Source: Dermatemys mawii
Taxonomy: Eukaryota > Chordata > Testudines > Dermatemydidae
Length of the DNA stretch: 64,000 nucleotides
Assembly (NCBI GenBank): GCA_007922305.1
Contig: ML677334.1
Coordinates: forward strand, 54,891,780-54,955,779
Direction of reading: 5' to 3'
Positions within the stretch are counted from its first letter, which is position 1. Every line of letters starts with the position of its first letter. Shown here piece by piece: positions 1-11,721 of the stretch. Below the pieces are notes generated by a model. That model was given only the letters and a program-made list of their open reading frames with translations. It had not been told where the DNA came from and ran no database searches. The translations under genes and the position numbers were made by a program.

Positions 1-641
1 ACATTCAAAATATGAAAAAGCAAAGCCTAACTGGTGGTAGCATTACTAATGACTAGCATTGATAGTTCCAGCATGCAATCCTTTCATATCAAATGTAGTT
101 CCTCTCACACAGCTCTTTGGGGAAATGGTAGCACTAGAACTGCAGTTTTCCCCAGTAGCATAGGACACAGCTTTTAGACAACAGCTTGCTCTTTTGTACC
201 CAACTCTTCTCAAGATCCATCTGTTTTAGAACATTACTGCCTGATATTTAACAGAGCGACTTAAAGGAAGTTCTCAAATTTCCTGCAAAGGCTGATGGAG
301 GTATAATTCATTGTACAAGTAGTATCTGGACCTGTGTGAATTCTATGGATGCCTGTTTGTATTCAGCAACTCATGTGAGTTGTTTTCCACTCCTGCTGCT
401 TCTGTTCCCAACTCATGTATTATCTCCTCCCTATCCTCTTATGTCTTTGCTACTTCTCTGGCCATTGCCATCTCCAGGATACATTCATGAATATTACTCA
501 ACCAGGCCTTTTGGCCCAAAGACCCATATATTCCCAAACATAGCAGGAGAGCAGAAAATCTGGAAACATGATGCATTTTAGGGTGGACTTCTTTGTCACC
601 AACAAAGGGGGCAACATGATTCAAAAAATTCATGAGTGGTA
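1..641. other. unassigned sequence
   Basis: No repeat family, RNA gene or convincing exon is visible here. The short ORFs in this stretch overlap on both strands and show no domain or codon signal. Confidence 0.6.
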
Positions 642-834
642 TACCGGACCCTCGCTATAGCCCGCTTTGCTATAGCACAGGTTCACATACAGCACGATCG
701 TGGCGATGGATCCCAAATTTAAATGTTTAAATTAGGATCCAGGGCAACACTTCCCCTGCATTAATGTGGTCCCTGCATTAGTGCGAGGCCGCGCATGGAT
801 CCCAAGCCTTGGGCTATAGTGAAGGTCCAGTGTA
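642..834. mobile_element. Tigger/pogo-like MITE (Tc1-mariner group)
   Basis: The ends form imperfect terminal inverted repeats: the left end reads 'cggaccctcgctatagcc' and the right end, reverse-complemented, reads 'ctggaccttcactatagcc'. TA dinucleotides lie at both borders (642-643 and 833-834), as expected for Tc1/mariner insertions. There is no coding capacity in about 190 bp, so it is a non-autonomous copy. The superfamily call comes from the TA borders and the end sequence; the exact family is unknown. Confidence 0.65.
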
Positions 835-969
835 CTATGGCCACACCTGTTGCTTTGGTCATTGGTATTATTCAGAACCCTGGAGTTGTAAGAGATTCTG
901 TTGCCACTGTAAGCAGAATCTGTGGATATTTCCACTGCTTGATGAACTTTGCAGGTTTAAACTAGTATA

Positions 970-1094
970 AATGGTGAATTCTCTGTAACATGAAGTCTTT
1001 AAACCATGAATTGAGGATTTCAGTAACTCAGCTAGAAGTTATGGGTCTATTGCAGGACTGTGTGAGATTCTGTGGCCTTCAGTGTGCAGGGGAT
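970..1094 (+). mobile_element. CR1 LINE 3' part, left piece
   Basis: This is the 3' untranslated part of a CR1 non-LTR retrotransposon. Recognisable CR1 phrases follow in order: 'aagtctttaaaccatgaatt', 'atttcagtaactcag', 'gttatgggtctattgcagga' and 'gagattctgtggcct'. It breaks off at 'gtgcagggga', where a hAT element begins, and resumes at 1397. The copy is strongly 5'-truncated and has no RT domain. Confidence 0.85.
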
Positions 1095-1396
1095 CAGGGG
1101 TAGGAAACCTATGGCATGCGTGCCAAAGGTGGCATGTGAAATGATTTTCAGTGGCACTTACATTGCCTGGGTCCTGGCCACCGCTCTGGGGTGCTCTGCA
1201 TTTTAATTTAATTTTAAATGAACCTTCTTAAACATTTTAAAAACCTTATTTACTTTACATACAACAATAGTTTAGTTATATATTATAGACATAGAAAGAG
1301 ACCTTCTAAAAATGTTAAAAAGTATTACTGGCACTCTTAAATTAGAGTGAATAAATGAAGACACGGCACACCACTTCTGAAAGGTTGCCAACCTCT
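1095..1396. mobile_element. hAT non-autonomous element nested in CR1
   Basis: The left end 'caggggtaggaaacct' and the right end 'aggttgccaacctctg' are inverted repeats of hAT type. The interior has 'atggcatgcgtgccaaaggt' near the left end and 'cggcacaccac' near the right, a layout I know from a common amniote hAT family. It sits inside a CR1 tail, so it inserted after the CR1. The 8-bp TSD is not clean, so the boundary could be off by a few bases. Confidence 0.8.
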
Positions 1397-1442
1397 GGAC
1401 TAGATGATCACAATGGTCCCTTCTGACCTTAAAGTCTATGAG
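1397..1442 (+). mobile_element. CR1 LINE 3' tail, right piece
   Basis: The sequence 'gactagatgatcacaatggt' followed by 'cccttctgaccttaaag' and 'tctatgag' is the canonical CR1 3' end in turtles and birds. It continues directly from the piece ending at 1094. Confidence 0.9.
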
Positions 1443-2572
1443 GAGGAATATGTTCCCTGCGTCCTGACACTTACACTCACTGCTCTGGAGGATGGTTAGA
1501 TTGTGCCTCCCAATCTTGGCCACACTTGCTCCAATAATTTAGGGGGAGTAGAGGATCACTGATTTCCTGACATGGAACCACACGAAAATTGGGAGGTAAG
1601 GTAGAGGGAATAAGTCTACCTCTCCCCCTTTCCCTTAAAAGAAAATAAAAGAGGCCCAAGTACACAACTGGCCTCCATTCCCTAATCATAATGGCTAATC
1701 GTCACTTTACACTGGATTCCGAAGCAGACCTTCTGGCTCTTTTAAACTGTTTCCCCTTCCCAAGAAGCCCAACCCTGCACCAGCCATCCAGCACAGAATG
1801 TTCAGCTGAATGGGAATTTTGTTGGGAAAAAGCAGGGTCCAGCGATAGCCAGCAATACATTGTTGACACTATAGACACAACTGACTTGGCTCAGTTGTAC
1901 TGTATGATCACTGAGTTTACACATGCTGAATAGAGAGTGTTCTAGAAACTTCACTCCATCAATAGCTCCTAGTGATGGACTATGTTCCGCCTATGTGCAT
2001 GTTCATAGATGTGATGTACAGCTGACAGTAGGTCAGTGAAATGGTTCAACATAAACAGTAAGTGTTCATATCCTGTATTAGACTTTACTGAGCTGTGGAC
2101 GGGTGTGATGTGGCAAGGGGTGGGCTGCGGGCCTGAGAATCATGTGAGATGTGTGTCACTGGGCAACACTATATACCAGGTATTGGTGGCTTAGGAATCT
2201 GGCACTTCCCTCATAAATATGTAGGAGTGGACCTTGAATGATTGAGAAGGGTTTATCTATGCAGGAAGGGCCTTTGGCATCCAAATACAGGGCTGTCTAC
2301 CTGGATTGGTGAGGAGGGGAAAACAACTGGCAGCAGAATCCTTACCTGCAACTGGACATTCAGTTTATTGTGGATTTTGCCATGGGAGTTTTGTCAGTTA
2401 CTGTGTATTTAGTCCATTTTTCTTGTAGTTAAACTAGTTTCTATGCATTCAAATAAATCTTAAGCACTGGAGTTGGCCCTGATCTATGGCTCCAGAACAG
2501 TTTTTTACTGGATATCACTGGTCTCCTTGGTACTGAAGCAGCTGTATCCCCCAATATAATAACCATTTAAAC
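1443..2572. other. unassigned sequence
   Basis: No repeat or gene is recognised. The overlapping short ORFs near 1.5-1.9 kb carry no known domain. Confidence 0.55.
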
Positions 2573-2712
2573 AGTGGCCAAAGCCAGGTGCACCAGGGAA
2601 TGAATAGAACAGGTGATCACCAAGTGATCCATCCCCTGTTGCCCATTCCCAGCTTCTTGCAAACAGATGCTAGGCACACCACCTCTGCCCTTCTGGCTTT
2701 AGAGTCTATGAA
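2573..2712 (-). mobile_element. CR1 LINE 3'-region fragment
   Basis: Read on the minus strand, 2683 down to 2573 matches the CR1 segment with 'gaagctgggaatgggcaaca', 'ggatggatcactt', 'cattccct' and 'ttggccactg'. The next bases, 2685-2712, resemble a CR1 3' tail in the opposite (plus) orientation ('cttctggctttagagtctat'). Either the fragment is rearranged or two CR1 pieces abut head to head. Confidence 0.75.
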
Positions 2713-3757
2713 CCTGTTTGCTTTTGTTGGGCTAGTTTGTTCTTTGGTGTGTAAAAGATGGGAGAAAGCACACAAACGCTATCTTTCAATGTCATTTTCC
2801 CCTCTGCACAGTGCTCACACACAATCTCAAATGCTATTTACCTTTATTTATTGGGAGGTGCATGTAAATCTATACACGATACAGTTTAGCGATTTTATAC
2901 TACTGATGCATGTGTGTGACTCTAGTTCAAGCTAAGAGCTCTGCCTATGAGAAAGTAGACCCCCCTAAATTCTCTGGTGATCTTTTGGAGGTTTAAAAGA
3001 ATAGGATACTTTTAGTAGCAACCTTTAAAACTCAGGTGTGTTTGACAGAAAATAAACAGTAATATTTCATTAGTAGCTGTAGTCCAGACAACAAATGAAA
3101 AGTCTGCTCCCGTTAGGCAGTTTGGACCTTCAATTCCCATTGATTCTAATGAGAATTGATGGCACTCCACACCTTCCAGTGGGTACTTGGAAAACCACCA
3201 GGTTAGTCCCAAACACTTGAACAAGAAAGAAAGGGCTGGATACTTTGCAAGCTCTGGATCCAATACTCTGGATACTCCCCTTTGTGATGCTCAGGTGACA
3301 CATGGGAACCAGACTCTGGCTGAAAATGGCCAGTGAAGTACTTCCTTTGCTGAGAGGAGCTGTCCAATTATGTAAGCATGGCAGAAGCAACTTCTGTGCC
3401 AGCTGCCGTCCACACCAGCATAGAAGTCATGAAGTGGTGCTACTCTGATCTTCACTTGGGATAAGGATGCCCTATCTGACTCTGGGGACAGGTTGATCAT
3501 TTGAATCAGGGAACCACATCCAGCTCCCAGACAGTCTCCACCTCCCCTGTGCTGAGCCAAGTCCAAACTCTATTTTGCATACAAACAATATACATTAGTG
3601 GCACTCTTTAGACATCTTTCTTCCATTGGTAATAGATACAGTACTTACCTTTTTCACAATGTATCACAGTCAGCCCTTATTGCCACAAACTGTAGTATAC
3701 TTTTGAGAAAAGAAAATAATTCTGTATAAAAGGTAAATACATATAAAGGGCAAAATC
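2713..3757. other. unassigned sequence
   Basis: Three overlapping minus-strand ORFs of 83-91 codons lie at 3.0-3.6 kb in different frames. None shows a known motif, so I treat them as chance. Confidence 0.5.
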
Positions 3758-3900
3758 CTGCCCATTCCTACACAATTGCCTTACAAGAGCCAAGTCATCA
3801 CACCCAAGTGCCTAAAACACCTGACCAAAGTGCAATGAAGTCAATGGGAATCTCCTACCGATATCCATTGACTTCACCAGGCTTTGGATTAGGCCAAAAG
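3758..3900. repeat. old short palindromic interspersed repeat
   Basis: The segment has 'gaagtcaatgggaatctc' and, inverted, 'atccattgacttcacc', framed by 'caaaatcctgcc' and 'ggctttggattaggcc'. Such 'cattgacttca' fold-back sequences recur in this window at about 35.3, 39.0 and 54.2 kb and are common in turtle and bird DNA. I cannot name the family. Confidence 0.5.
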
Positions 3901-6900
3901 CAACTGCATGCAGAGGGAATTGCATTGTGGTTTGCAAGAGTGCACTAACAGATAAGCTCCTCTAATGAGACAGGACAATACCACTGCAACCAGAGGGAAA
4001 TGGGATGTGCTGGTCTGAAAATCCAACAGGGGTTATGCTGCCATCTTCAGCAAGAACAAGATGGCTCCGTTGGCAGTGTGCACTTTACTCCTGAAGATAG
4101 CTGTAGTAAAACAAAACAAAACAAACCTCACAGTCTATGCAGCTCACCTAACGAGGCATCCTGCCCTGTGATAGAAAGACCTCTCTGCTACTGGGCACAT
4201 CTGGCAGCATGTTTTCTTATGGGGTCTGTGTTGACTGTATGAAATATTGTGACAATTTGGCCTTATATGTTTGATTTCACAATGGAAGCCATGGTTCTCA
4301 TTTCACATGCACCAGGTTTACACTGGGCTAACTCTCTTGGCTTCAATTTAAGCCAGAGTCAGTGAGATGAGAATTTAATCTGCTGCAACAACTAGTGGGA
4401 GGAAGTACTACTCAGTCTGAACAAAGGTTGCAGTTCTGAGCCTTAAATGTATTTTGAAAGCATTTTATTCCAAAAAACCCCCTCTCTGAACTAAAATTAT
4501 TGGAGAAATTTATTTTTAGATTACCGTGCTGCTCATTGAACATAGCCTCATGTATAGTCAACAGTTATTAAATCAGCTGCTGCACATATATGCTTAGGGG
4601 ATGCTCTGCTGATTCCACAAATACATAGTCAAGTGTCTACCAAGAGAATCACTGGATTCTTATTTATTACCAAGTTCTATCCCTGGAATATACCATAGTG
4701 AAGGGGTTGCAAAGTCCTGGCCTTCAGGCCCTGTGCAGACCAAGAACCTCCCCACTGCAGCCCATGGAAGAGAAGCATGCAGCCACACTGCTGGCAATGT
4801 CTGCTGCAGGTGCTGTCCCTTGCAGTTCCTATTGGCTGTGGGAGAGGCGCAGAGATACCATCACTAGTTGCCGGGCAGAGTCAGCCATGGAGGGAGCACC
4901 ACTTTTTTCCACAAGTATAAACAAATCAAAATCCCAAACACAACTCTCTGATACACACCTTGCTGCAATCCTGAAGGTTTCAAACTGCTCAATCACTGAG
5001 GCCAAACATCAACAAACTGACAGAACTGAAATATTGCTAGGTGTCTGGCAAACACTAAAAACTCTCCGGCAAGTGAAGAATTGTATAAAGTTGTATGGCA
5101 GTTTTATTATTTCTAAGAAATTTGAAATAAAAAATATAAAATAAATGTTTTCTTTTTTGAACACCATCTTTTTTGAACATCATCTTCAGAATCACCATCT
5201 TCCATTGGAAGGATTTGAGGACTGGCACTGGCCCTAAGGTAAATTGAGTTTGAGACTCCTGCCATAGTGGAAAATAGAAGGATTTTCCATGTTTCCTTAT
5301 GGACTCCCTTACGAAAAAGATGCCTTTGTCGCTGTTCATGGAATTCTTCCTCACATGTAAGGATAAATGGACAGGATTATAGCATAATCAACAAGGATGT
5401 ATTTCAGTGGGGCTTTTAGTAAGTGAAACATTGTAGTTTGGAGGTTATCTTGAAGATCAAATCCCTAGTCAGAAAGCTATATTGTTGCCTTCATTTTCCT
5501 TTCTCAACCCCATGAAGGCTTAATTGGCAGCTAACTTACATTGTGATCTTCTAGCTTTTTAGAATGTTCTTTCTTGTAGCAGACTTTTCTTTAATGAGCA
5601 TTTCCTCAAGAGAATTAATTATTACCTTGACTGGTGTATTCATGTTTCCATCAGGAAGTTTTATAAATTACCAAACTCTTGAAAAACTGTGCAACCATAA
5701 AAATCACATGGAGTCTCTGTACCCCCATCTAACCTCATTAAATCAGGTGTGTTTTGTTTTGTTTTATGCCAGTGTTTCTCTCTCTCTCTCTCTGTTAAAT
5801 GACAATGTTCAAACTCAATTGCCACTAATATCTAATGTGAATGTGCTGTGGCATGGTTATGGAGTTATAGCAATGACACTATGAGACGAAACATGTCACG
5901 GAGTGAGATGAGTTCAAATGGGTGAAGAGCTTCATCACTGCATGAGCATAATTTCTGCAGAGAAAATGCTCATTACAGATCTGACTCTTCTACCTTGTTT
6001 ACAGTTTATGCAGAGCTTTCAGAAATACTCTAACTGTGCAGCACTCTGTGGGAAAAAAATCAGTCACCATATTAACAGGGGGCCAAATCCTGGGCTCCCT
6101 ATTCAGTTGACATACGGATTAAGAATAACACAAAGCATTAAGAGTGTGACTTTGCCTCAACACAGAGGAAGTGGTAGCACACAGTTGTGCTGCCCCAAAA
6201 GCAGACCTGGGACCAGATTATGAGTCAGAGTGACAATCCTGCCCCTGATTTCCCCCTTGCTCCAGAGAAGAGGTAATATGCACCAGTCTTTAAACTTGGT
6301 ACAAATTAGTACCCCTTCTAAGTTGGTCAGCAGGTTGAAAGGGAGGCAGGGGAACAAGTTCCACCCACTCCCTGCCTACATAGTCAGGAGGGGATGTAGT
6401 AGTCTTACTGAGGTGGTTGAATTGAAGTACGAGTAGCCCACAAGGGAAGGAAAGAGGTATCTCACACCACCTTTACACCTCTTTACTCCCCTGGGTGAGA
6501 ATGTGCTATGGATCACAACTCTGTAAAGACCTCAGAACATGACCCAAGGAGACAATGGTAAAGTAACAGTGTAGTAACCAACAGCAAGAAAAATCAGTAA
6601 TTAAGCCTGCCACATCATTTTTAACTCGTTCCATGTTGTCTAATTGCAGCATATATAATATATAAGATCATACTGTGCTGGATGATATCAATGCAATAAC
6701 TGAATGCAGTGGCATGGTTTAGGACAGGCTGTCTTTGAATTTCTTTGTGTGAGTAGGTGGCACTCCCACCCTGCCAAAAATGTGTGACACCATAAGGTCA
6801 AACTGCCTCCTTCCTAGGGCATAGCTTTACTGGTAACTCAAATAACATGAACAGAATCTACACTTCAGCTGATGTTTTCTTTCCAAGCCTGATTGTACCT

Positions 6901-7099
6901 TGGGTTTCCTAAAAGATTGCCCTGTCCATACCCTTAGTTTTCTCAGCCCAGAGGGTCACTCCTACTTTTCGGAGATCCTGATGGAGTTAACAAGGCACAC
7001 ACCTACTTCAGTGAATCAGCTCAATAGCTTTATGTAGGATGATGAGTCCTGCTAAAAGGATGGATCAGAGGCTGTGTCCTTATGCTTTTGCCACTAGGA
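3901..7099. other. unassigned sequence with short simple repeats
   Basis: It contains an (AAAAC)n run at 4108-4126 and a (TC)n run at 5776-5793. The 148-codon ORF at 4698-5144 is one of the longer ones in the window but shows no known domain and overlaps an opposite-strand ORF. The segment 6080-6480, starting 'gggccaaatcctgggct', may be an old interspersed repeat. Confidence 0.45.
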
Positions 7100-7563
7100 G
7101 CTTGTCTTCACTGCAGAATTAACTCAAGTCATAACCTGAGCCATAGCTATGCACTAAAACCTTTAACTTGAGTGTGATGGTGCTTTTAACTTAGCCCATC
7201 GGGGTATAGGCTAATGTTTAAGTTAGCACAACTTGGCACCTGCTAACGTGGCCACTTTGCAACATGGACGCAGACTAGCTCCACTGGAGTTCCACTAGTT
7301 CTCCCACATCTCCCTGTAATTCACCCCATGTACTTGGAAAAGACAGATAAGTTCTCCCACAACTCACTGGGAAAGAATTCATAGAGCGGCTCAACTGACT
7401 GCAGTGCAAAGAATGATGAGATACGTCCCATGGTTAGCGACTGATATGAGTAGTGCTGTGCTAGTGTGGTAATGCTGATAGTGTGACCACGCTACTATAG
7501 AGAGGCAAAGTCAGGTGAAGACACTTTAGTATAGATGACTTGAGTTAAATGTTCAGTGAAAGC
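7100..7563. mobile_element. MITE, probably PIF/Harbinger type
   Basis: The termini are long imperfect inverted repeats: left 'gcttgtcttcactgcagaat' continuing to 'aactcaagtcat'; right, reverse-complemented, 'gctttcactgaacatttaac' continuing to 'tcaagtcatc'. The pattern 'gtcttcact' at the tip matches other Harbinger MITEs in this window, for example the inner element near 50.7 kb. No ORF of note lies inside. The 3-bp TSD is not evident. Confidence 0.6.
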
Positions 7564-7870
7564 ATTCCCTTGGAGGCATACATTTCATTTTACTTTATGT
7601 TAATTTAATTTTGGGGGAACAACTGTAAGTGTTTTACAATTATCAGGATAAACCCTGTCCCTCTTCTGTACAGAAGTAAAGCACACATTAGCCTTTGACT
7701 CTCACACTTATGTTTTATGCTATATAGGTGCAGTGTTGCTTGTGTTTAAGGTATTAATTGTCTCTTTTTTATACCTTCAGTACAACATTAAAAACTGAGT
7801 CATAGGAGGGATACCTTATGTCAGTCTGTCCTGAAAATCACAGCAAAAAGTCTGAATTGTGGATTCAGAT

Positions 7871-8141
7871 TGCACAAACAATTTCTAGGATTATATAAAC
7901 AAAGTAAAGTACTCCTTGGGCAAATGGAAAATTAGATGCACTAGTCCTTTGTTGATGCTAACATCGATTTTGCACATGAAATTGTGTTAAATGTAAGCAC
8001 AAAATAGATGTATTGTTATCTGCACACATTTTTGAAAATCACATTTTAAATTTTCATTCTCTCTCTCATAAACAGTTTTAAAAGTGGGAAAGACAATCTG
8101 AAATTAACCCAAACGTGTTTTGACTGGGTCGTTTGCTAAAA
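7871..8141 (+). repeat. inverted repeat, left arm (unnamed sequence)
   Basis: This 271-bp segment has a reverse-complement partner at 10,448-10,716. Shared blocks include 'ttagatgcactagtcctttg', 'gatgctaacatcgatttt', 'gcacatgaaattgtgttaaa' and 'gactgggtcgtttgcta'. By eye the two agree at about nine bases in ten over the full length. I do not recognise a transposon family, TIR or ORF in it. Confidence 0.85.
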
Positions 8142-9760
8142 TTCCATAACACATATGCAGTGGGAATATGTCCTTTTTAACATTTATGTCAAATGTTTCA
8201 TATTAGGAATTGTACAGCTTATATGGTGTTTTTTGTTGGTTTTTTTTTTACAAATTGGGCTATATTATTGTTGCCCCTTTTTGATCTGAACAGCTAATCA
8301 AAATTCAGAGTTGGAGTAGAAATTGAGATGGATTCTGGTATTTTCTTTGAAGAAATCTTGCTTATTTAGAAGGACATTACAAAGTCCTGCTTCTCCAAAT
8401 GTAGCAGCAATCAAAACAAGGGATAACTTCTTTGCTTTCAACCCCCAGGCAGTTTAGCCAAAACCAGCCCCAAAGCTTCTCTCAGGCCACATTATGCTTA
8501 CAGGCTCCTGCTTGGCTTTCTTCAGGCTCTCTGTCTTTCTCTGGTTCTGTGTTCTCCCTTCCGTCATAACAAACACATCTTTACCCCCCCCCAAAATACT
8601 AAGCAAAAACCCTTCTGCCCATACAAAACTCCTGGGTGAGTTCACATAATCCTTTTGTATTAGGTGGGGGTTTATGCTTACTTTATCCTTACAAGTATAT
8701 TAATTGAAGTTCATAGCTATCAACCTTCATGAGATTTTAACTCAAACTTTAAGATTTCCCCCCAGCTCCTAATATTATTCTGTCTTTAGCTGTACCTCAA
8801 ATAACTACTTCCCTCCATAATTTCCCACCATTGATAACACTGGTTCAATTCTAGCCCCAATAGAGAACTGAAGTGAAAAATATTTATCTCAACTTTTCAG
8901 TAATTTAAAATTGGGTTTAAGTTTAGTTCTAGAAAGGGACATTTCAAAGTGGTGGTGATGAGATTTTCTGAACATATCCACCCATCCTTATTCTCACCCA
9001 GAATGACTGATTTTTGGATAGCAATATGGGCTAATCAGTAATGAGGGAATAATGAAAACATTACTAGCGAAAGATAGCTAGAGAAATCTCTTTAAAAAAA
9101 AATTAAGGTCTCCTCTCAAGTGTGATTCTTCCTTCATGACTTTGGCTTGCTCACTCCTGAGGTGTACTGTAGGGGAAAGGTTTGAAGTTTTCTGAATTTG
9201 CATGTCTTTGGTGGTCAAAGACAAAATTCTCTGTTTTCTATATATTATTGAGGCACACAAGGAAAAAAAACACACACACACACATAAAATAGCCCTTGGG
9301 CACTTAATATTTTATTCTCCTGCACAAGCTATATAAAAAAAAATCTTGTGATGTAAACCAGTCAGTTTGGCAGCCTGAGTTGAAATACTAAACCAAGTAA
9401 GGCAAATTGGTTTCCAGCAGTTCCGAAACAAACCTCAGGAGATGGCTGCCTGTGTACAAGCAAGCTAAGCTGTGCTTTACACTTACGGCATTTAAGTCCA
9501 AACCTCACATCGGTAAATGAGCATCTGAGGAAAGCTAATCAGAACTCCAGGAAAATAACTTTAAATCTGCAGTGTACAGATTCTGAACTGTATTTTTCTC
9601 TAAAGATTTATTAAGTCTTGAATGTCCAAAATGTATAGTGGAGTAAAATCCATTACGTAGTGGTACCGGTCTGGGTGAATCGTTCCAGGCAGAAGAGTGA
9701 AAAATATGAATTCTTTCACTACTGAGTCTGGAGAATCACTGCCTGAGAATCATCTAGACG
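8142..9760. other. unassigned spacer inside the inverted pair
   Basis: AT-rich sequence with a short (CA)n run at 9271-9284. No gene or repeat is recognised. Confidence 0.5.
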
Positions 9761-10209
9761 CAGGGGTGACCAGCCTGTGCCTCTGGAGTCACATGCGTCT
9801 CTCTTCAGAAGTTAATATGTGGCTCCTTATGTAGGCACCGACTCTGGGGCTGGAGCCACAGGTGCCTATTTTCCAATGTGTCAGGGGGTGCTCACTGCTC
9901 AACCCCTGGACCTGCCACGGGCCCTGCCCCCACTCCACCCTTTCCCGCCCCCTCCCCTGAGCCTGCCATGCCCTCGCTACCCACCTTGCTCCCTCCCCCA
10001 CCCCGAGCCTCCTGCATGCCATGAAACAGCTGATCAGGAACAGGAGGTAAGGGAGGCGCTGATTGGCGGGGCTGTCGGAATGTGGCAGGCGAAGGGAGCG
10101 GTGGTGGGGAGAGAAGCTGATGGGGGGCTACTGATGTATTACTGTGGCTCTTTGGCAATGTACATTGGTAAAGGCTGACTCCTTCTCAGGCTCAGGTTGG
10201 CCACCCCGA
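9761..10209. mobile_element. hAT non-autonomous element
   Basis: The left tip 'caggggtgaccagcctg' and right tip 'caggttggccaccccg' are inverted repeats. The interior is GC-rich with 'cctgccacgggccctgcccc' and, near the right end, 'tattactgtggctctttggc'. This layout is frequent in turtle genomes. ORFs on both strands here are products of the GC-rich interior, not genes. The flanking 8-mers match at only about five of eight positions, so the TSD has decayed or the edges are slightly off. Confidence 0.75.
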
Positions 10210-10447
10210 TTGAGAGGAACTGTCCCCTTCATAAACTGTGTGCACTGAAGTTTTTTCACTTACTTCAATAGGAGGTATTTATTTGACAGAGCTCCATTAT
10301 TAGCAGCCTGGTTTCAGTTAAAAGTCTGTTGGTTTATGTCTTTTTGTGTGAGGATTTTATGTCATGGATCTTATACATTACATCAAGCTACTTGGCATAA
10401 ATGTTATTAGATGAGATGCAATAAAGTTTCATTTGGGTAAATTGTGT

Positions 10448-10716
10448 TTTTAGCAAACGACCCAGTCAGAACAGGTTTGGGTTAATTTCAGATTGTCTTT
10501 CCTACTTTTAAAACTGTTTATGAGAGAGAGAATGAAAATTTAAAATTTAATTTTCAAAAATGTGTGTAGATAACAATACATCTATTTTGTGCTTGCATTT
10601 AACACAATTTCATGTGCAAAATCGATGTTAGCATCGACAAAGGACTAGTGCATCTAACTTTCTGTTTGCCCAAAGAATACTCTATTTTGTTTGTATAATC
10701 CTGGAAATTGTCTGCA
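10448..10716 (-). repeat. inverted repeat, right arm (unnamed sequence)
   Basis: Reverse complement of 7,871-8,141. The two arms are separated by about 2.3 kb. Homology stops abruptly at both ends of each arm, and the flanks do not match. This fits either two copies of one dispersed repeat or a local inverted duplication. Confidence 0.85.
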
Positions 10717-11597
10717 CAAAGTAGGTACTCAGTTGCACTCATTTTTTCTTTTTTATTGTGTTTACTGAAAGTTTTATATTATATACACAAACACACCTTA
10801 TACAGTGCAAATAAAAATGTACAAAGATAATAAAACAGAAAAATGCAATTGAGAAACATGCCCACAGATCAAAGGAACACCTTGAACCTGAATATACTGC
10901 AGAAAAAAGAAGCAGAATTAAATTAGGAAGACAAGATTAGAGAAGAGAAAAAAATATATTTTTTTTGCAGTTTTAAAATCTTACGGTCTATGAAAGGTGT
11001 GAGATTGACAGCCACAAAGAGTAAAATCCTCTCATATCCGCAGAAGAGATGCAGCACAGAGAGAAATATTTCAAGCTTCTTCTCTCCCCACCAATGTGTC
11101 TCACCTCTAAACTGTAGCTAGCACCTCTAGTCAGGAAAGAGTAGTCCCCTCTTCTTGCCTGTTCAATTTCTTCTCTCAGCTGAGACTTACAAGGAGGCTG
11201 CTAATTTGTGTTAAGGTGGCTTTGGGATGAGCACTGCTATCCCTTCAGAACGGCAGTGAGACCACCCAACTCATTTCATGTAGGCCACCACCCATCCATC
11301 AGCTGGCCAAATGTCATGTGAAGAAACCTCCAGGAATATGTCCCGCCAAAGTGGGCAACTCTCAGTGCAGCAGGGTGGGAAGAAGTAAAATCAACTCAAT
11401 CTGGGGCCAACATACAGGACAGCTGCAGAGATACCTTCCCTTGTTACCTACAGCCACTGTTCTAATCTATGGGCTGGACAGCAGCGGAGCCCCTCTACAC
11501 TAGCTGTTCAGGTGATGGGGGCTTCTGGATCAACAGCCTCTATCCTATCCCACTGCCAGTTCCAGGGTTCACACAGGGGAAAAGAGGTGGTGGTACT
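10717..11597. other. unassigned sequence
   Basis: AT-rich sequence with poly-A and poly-T runs near 10.95 kb. No feature is recognised. Confidence 0.5.
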
Positions 11598-11721
11598 AGG
11601 GTGACCAGGTGTCCCGATTTTATAGGGACAGTCCCGATACTTGGGGCCTTTTCTTATATAGATGCCTATTGTCCCCCACCCCCATCCCAATTTTTCACAT
11701 TTGCTATCTAGGTCATCCTAA
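11598..11721 (+). mobile_element. short hAT-type MITE ('agggtgaccag' family)
   Basis: The element starts 'agggtgaccaggtgtcccga' and ends 'gctatctaggtcatcctaa'. It is flanked by a perfect 8-bp direct repeat, 'gtggtact', at 11590-11597 and 11722-11729. An 8-bp TSD indicates hAT. The interior 'atagggacagtcccgat' is diagnostic of this turtle family. Relatives lie at 18,420 and 29,667 in this window. Confidence 0.85.

Noticed and set aside
4698..5144. 148-codon plus-strand ORF
   Set aside because: No recognisable domain, no splice or promoter context, and an opposite-strand ORF overlaps; most likely chance.
9789..10178. Proline-rich ORFs on both strands
   Set aside because: Products of the GC-rich interior of a hAT element.
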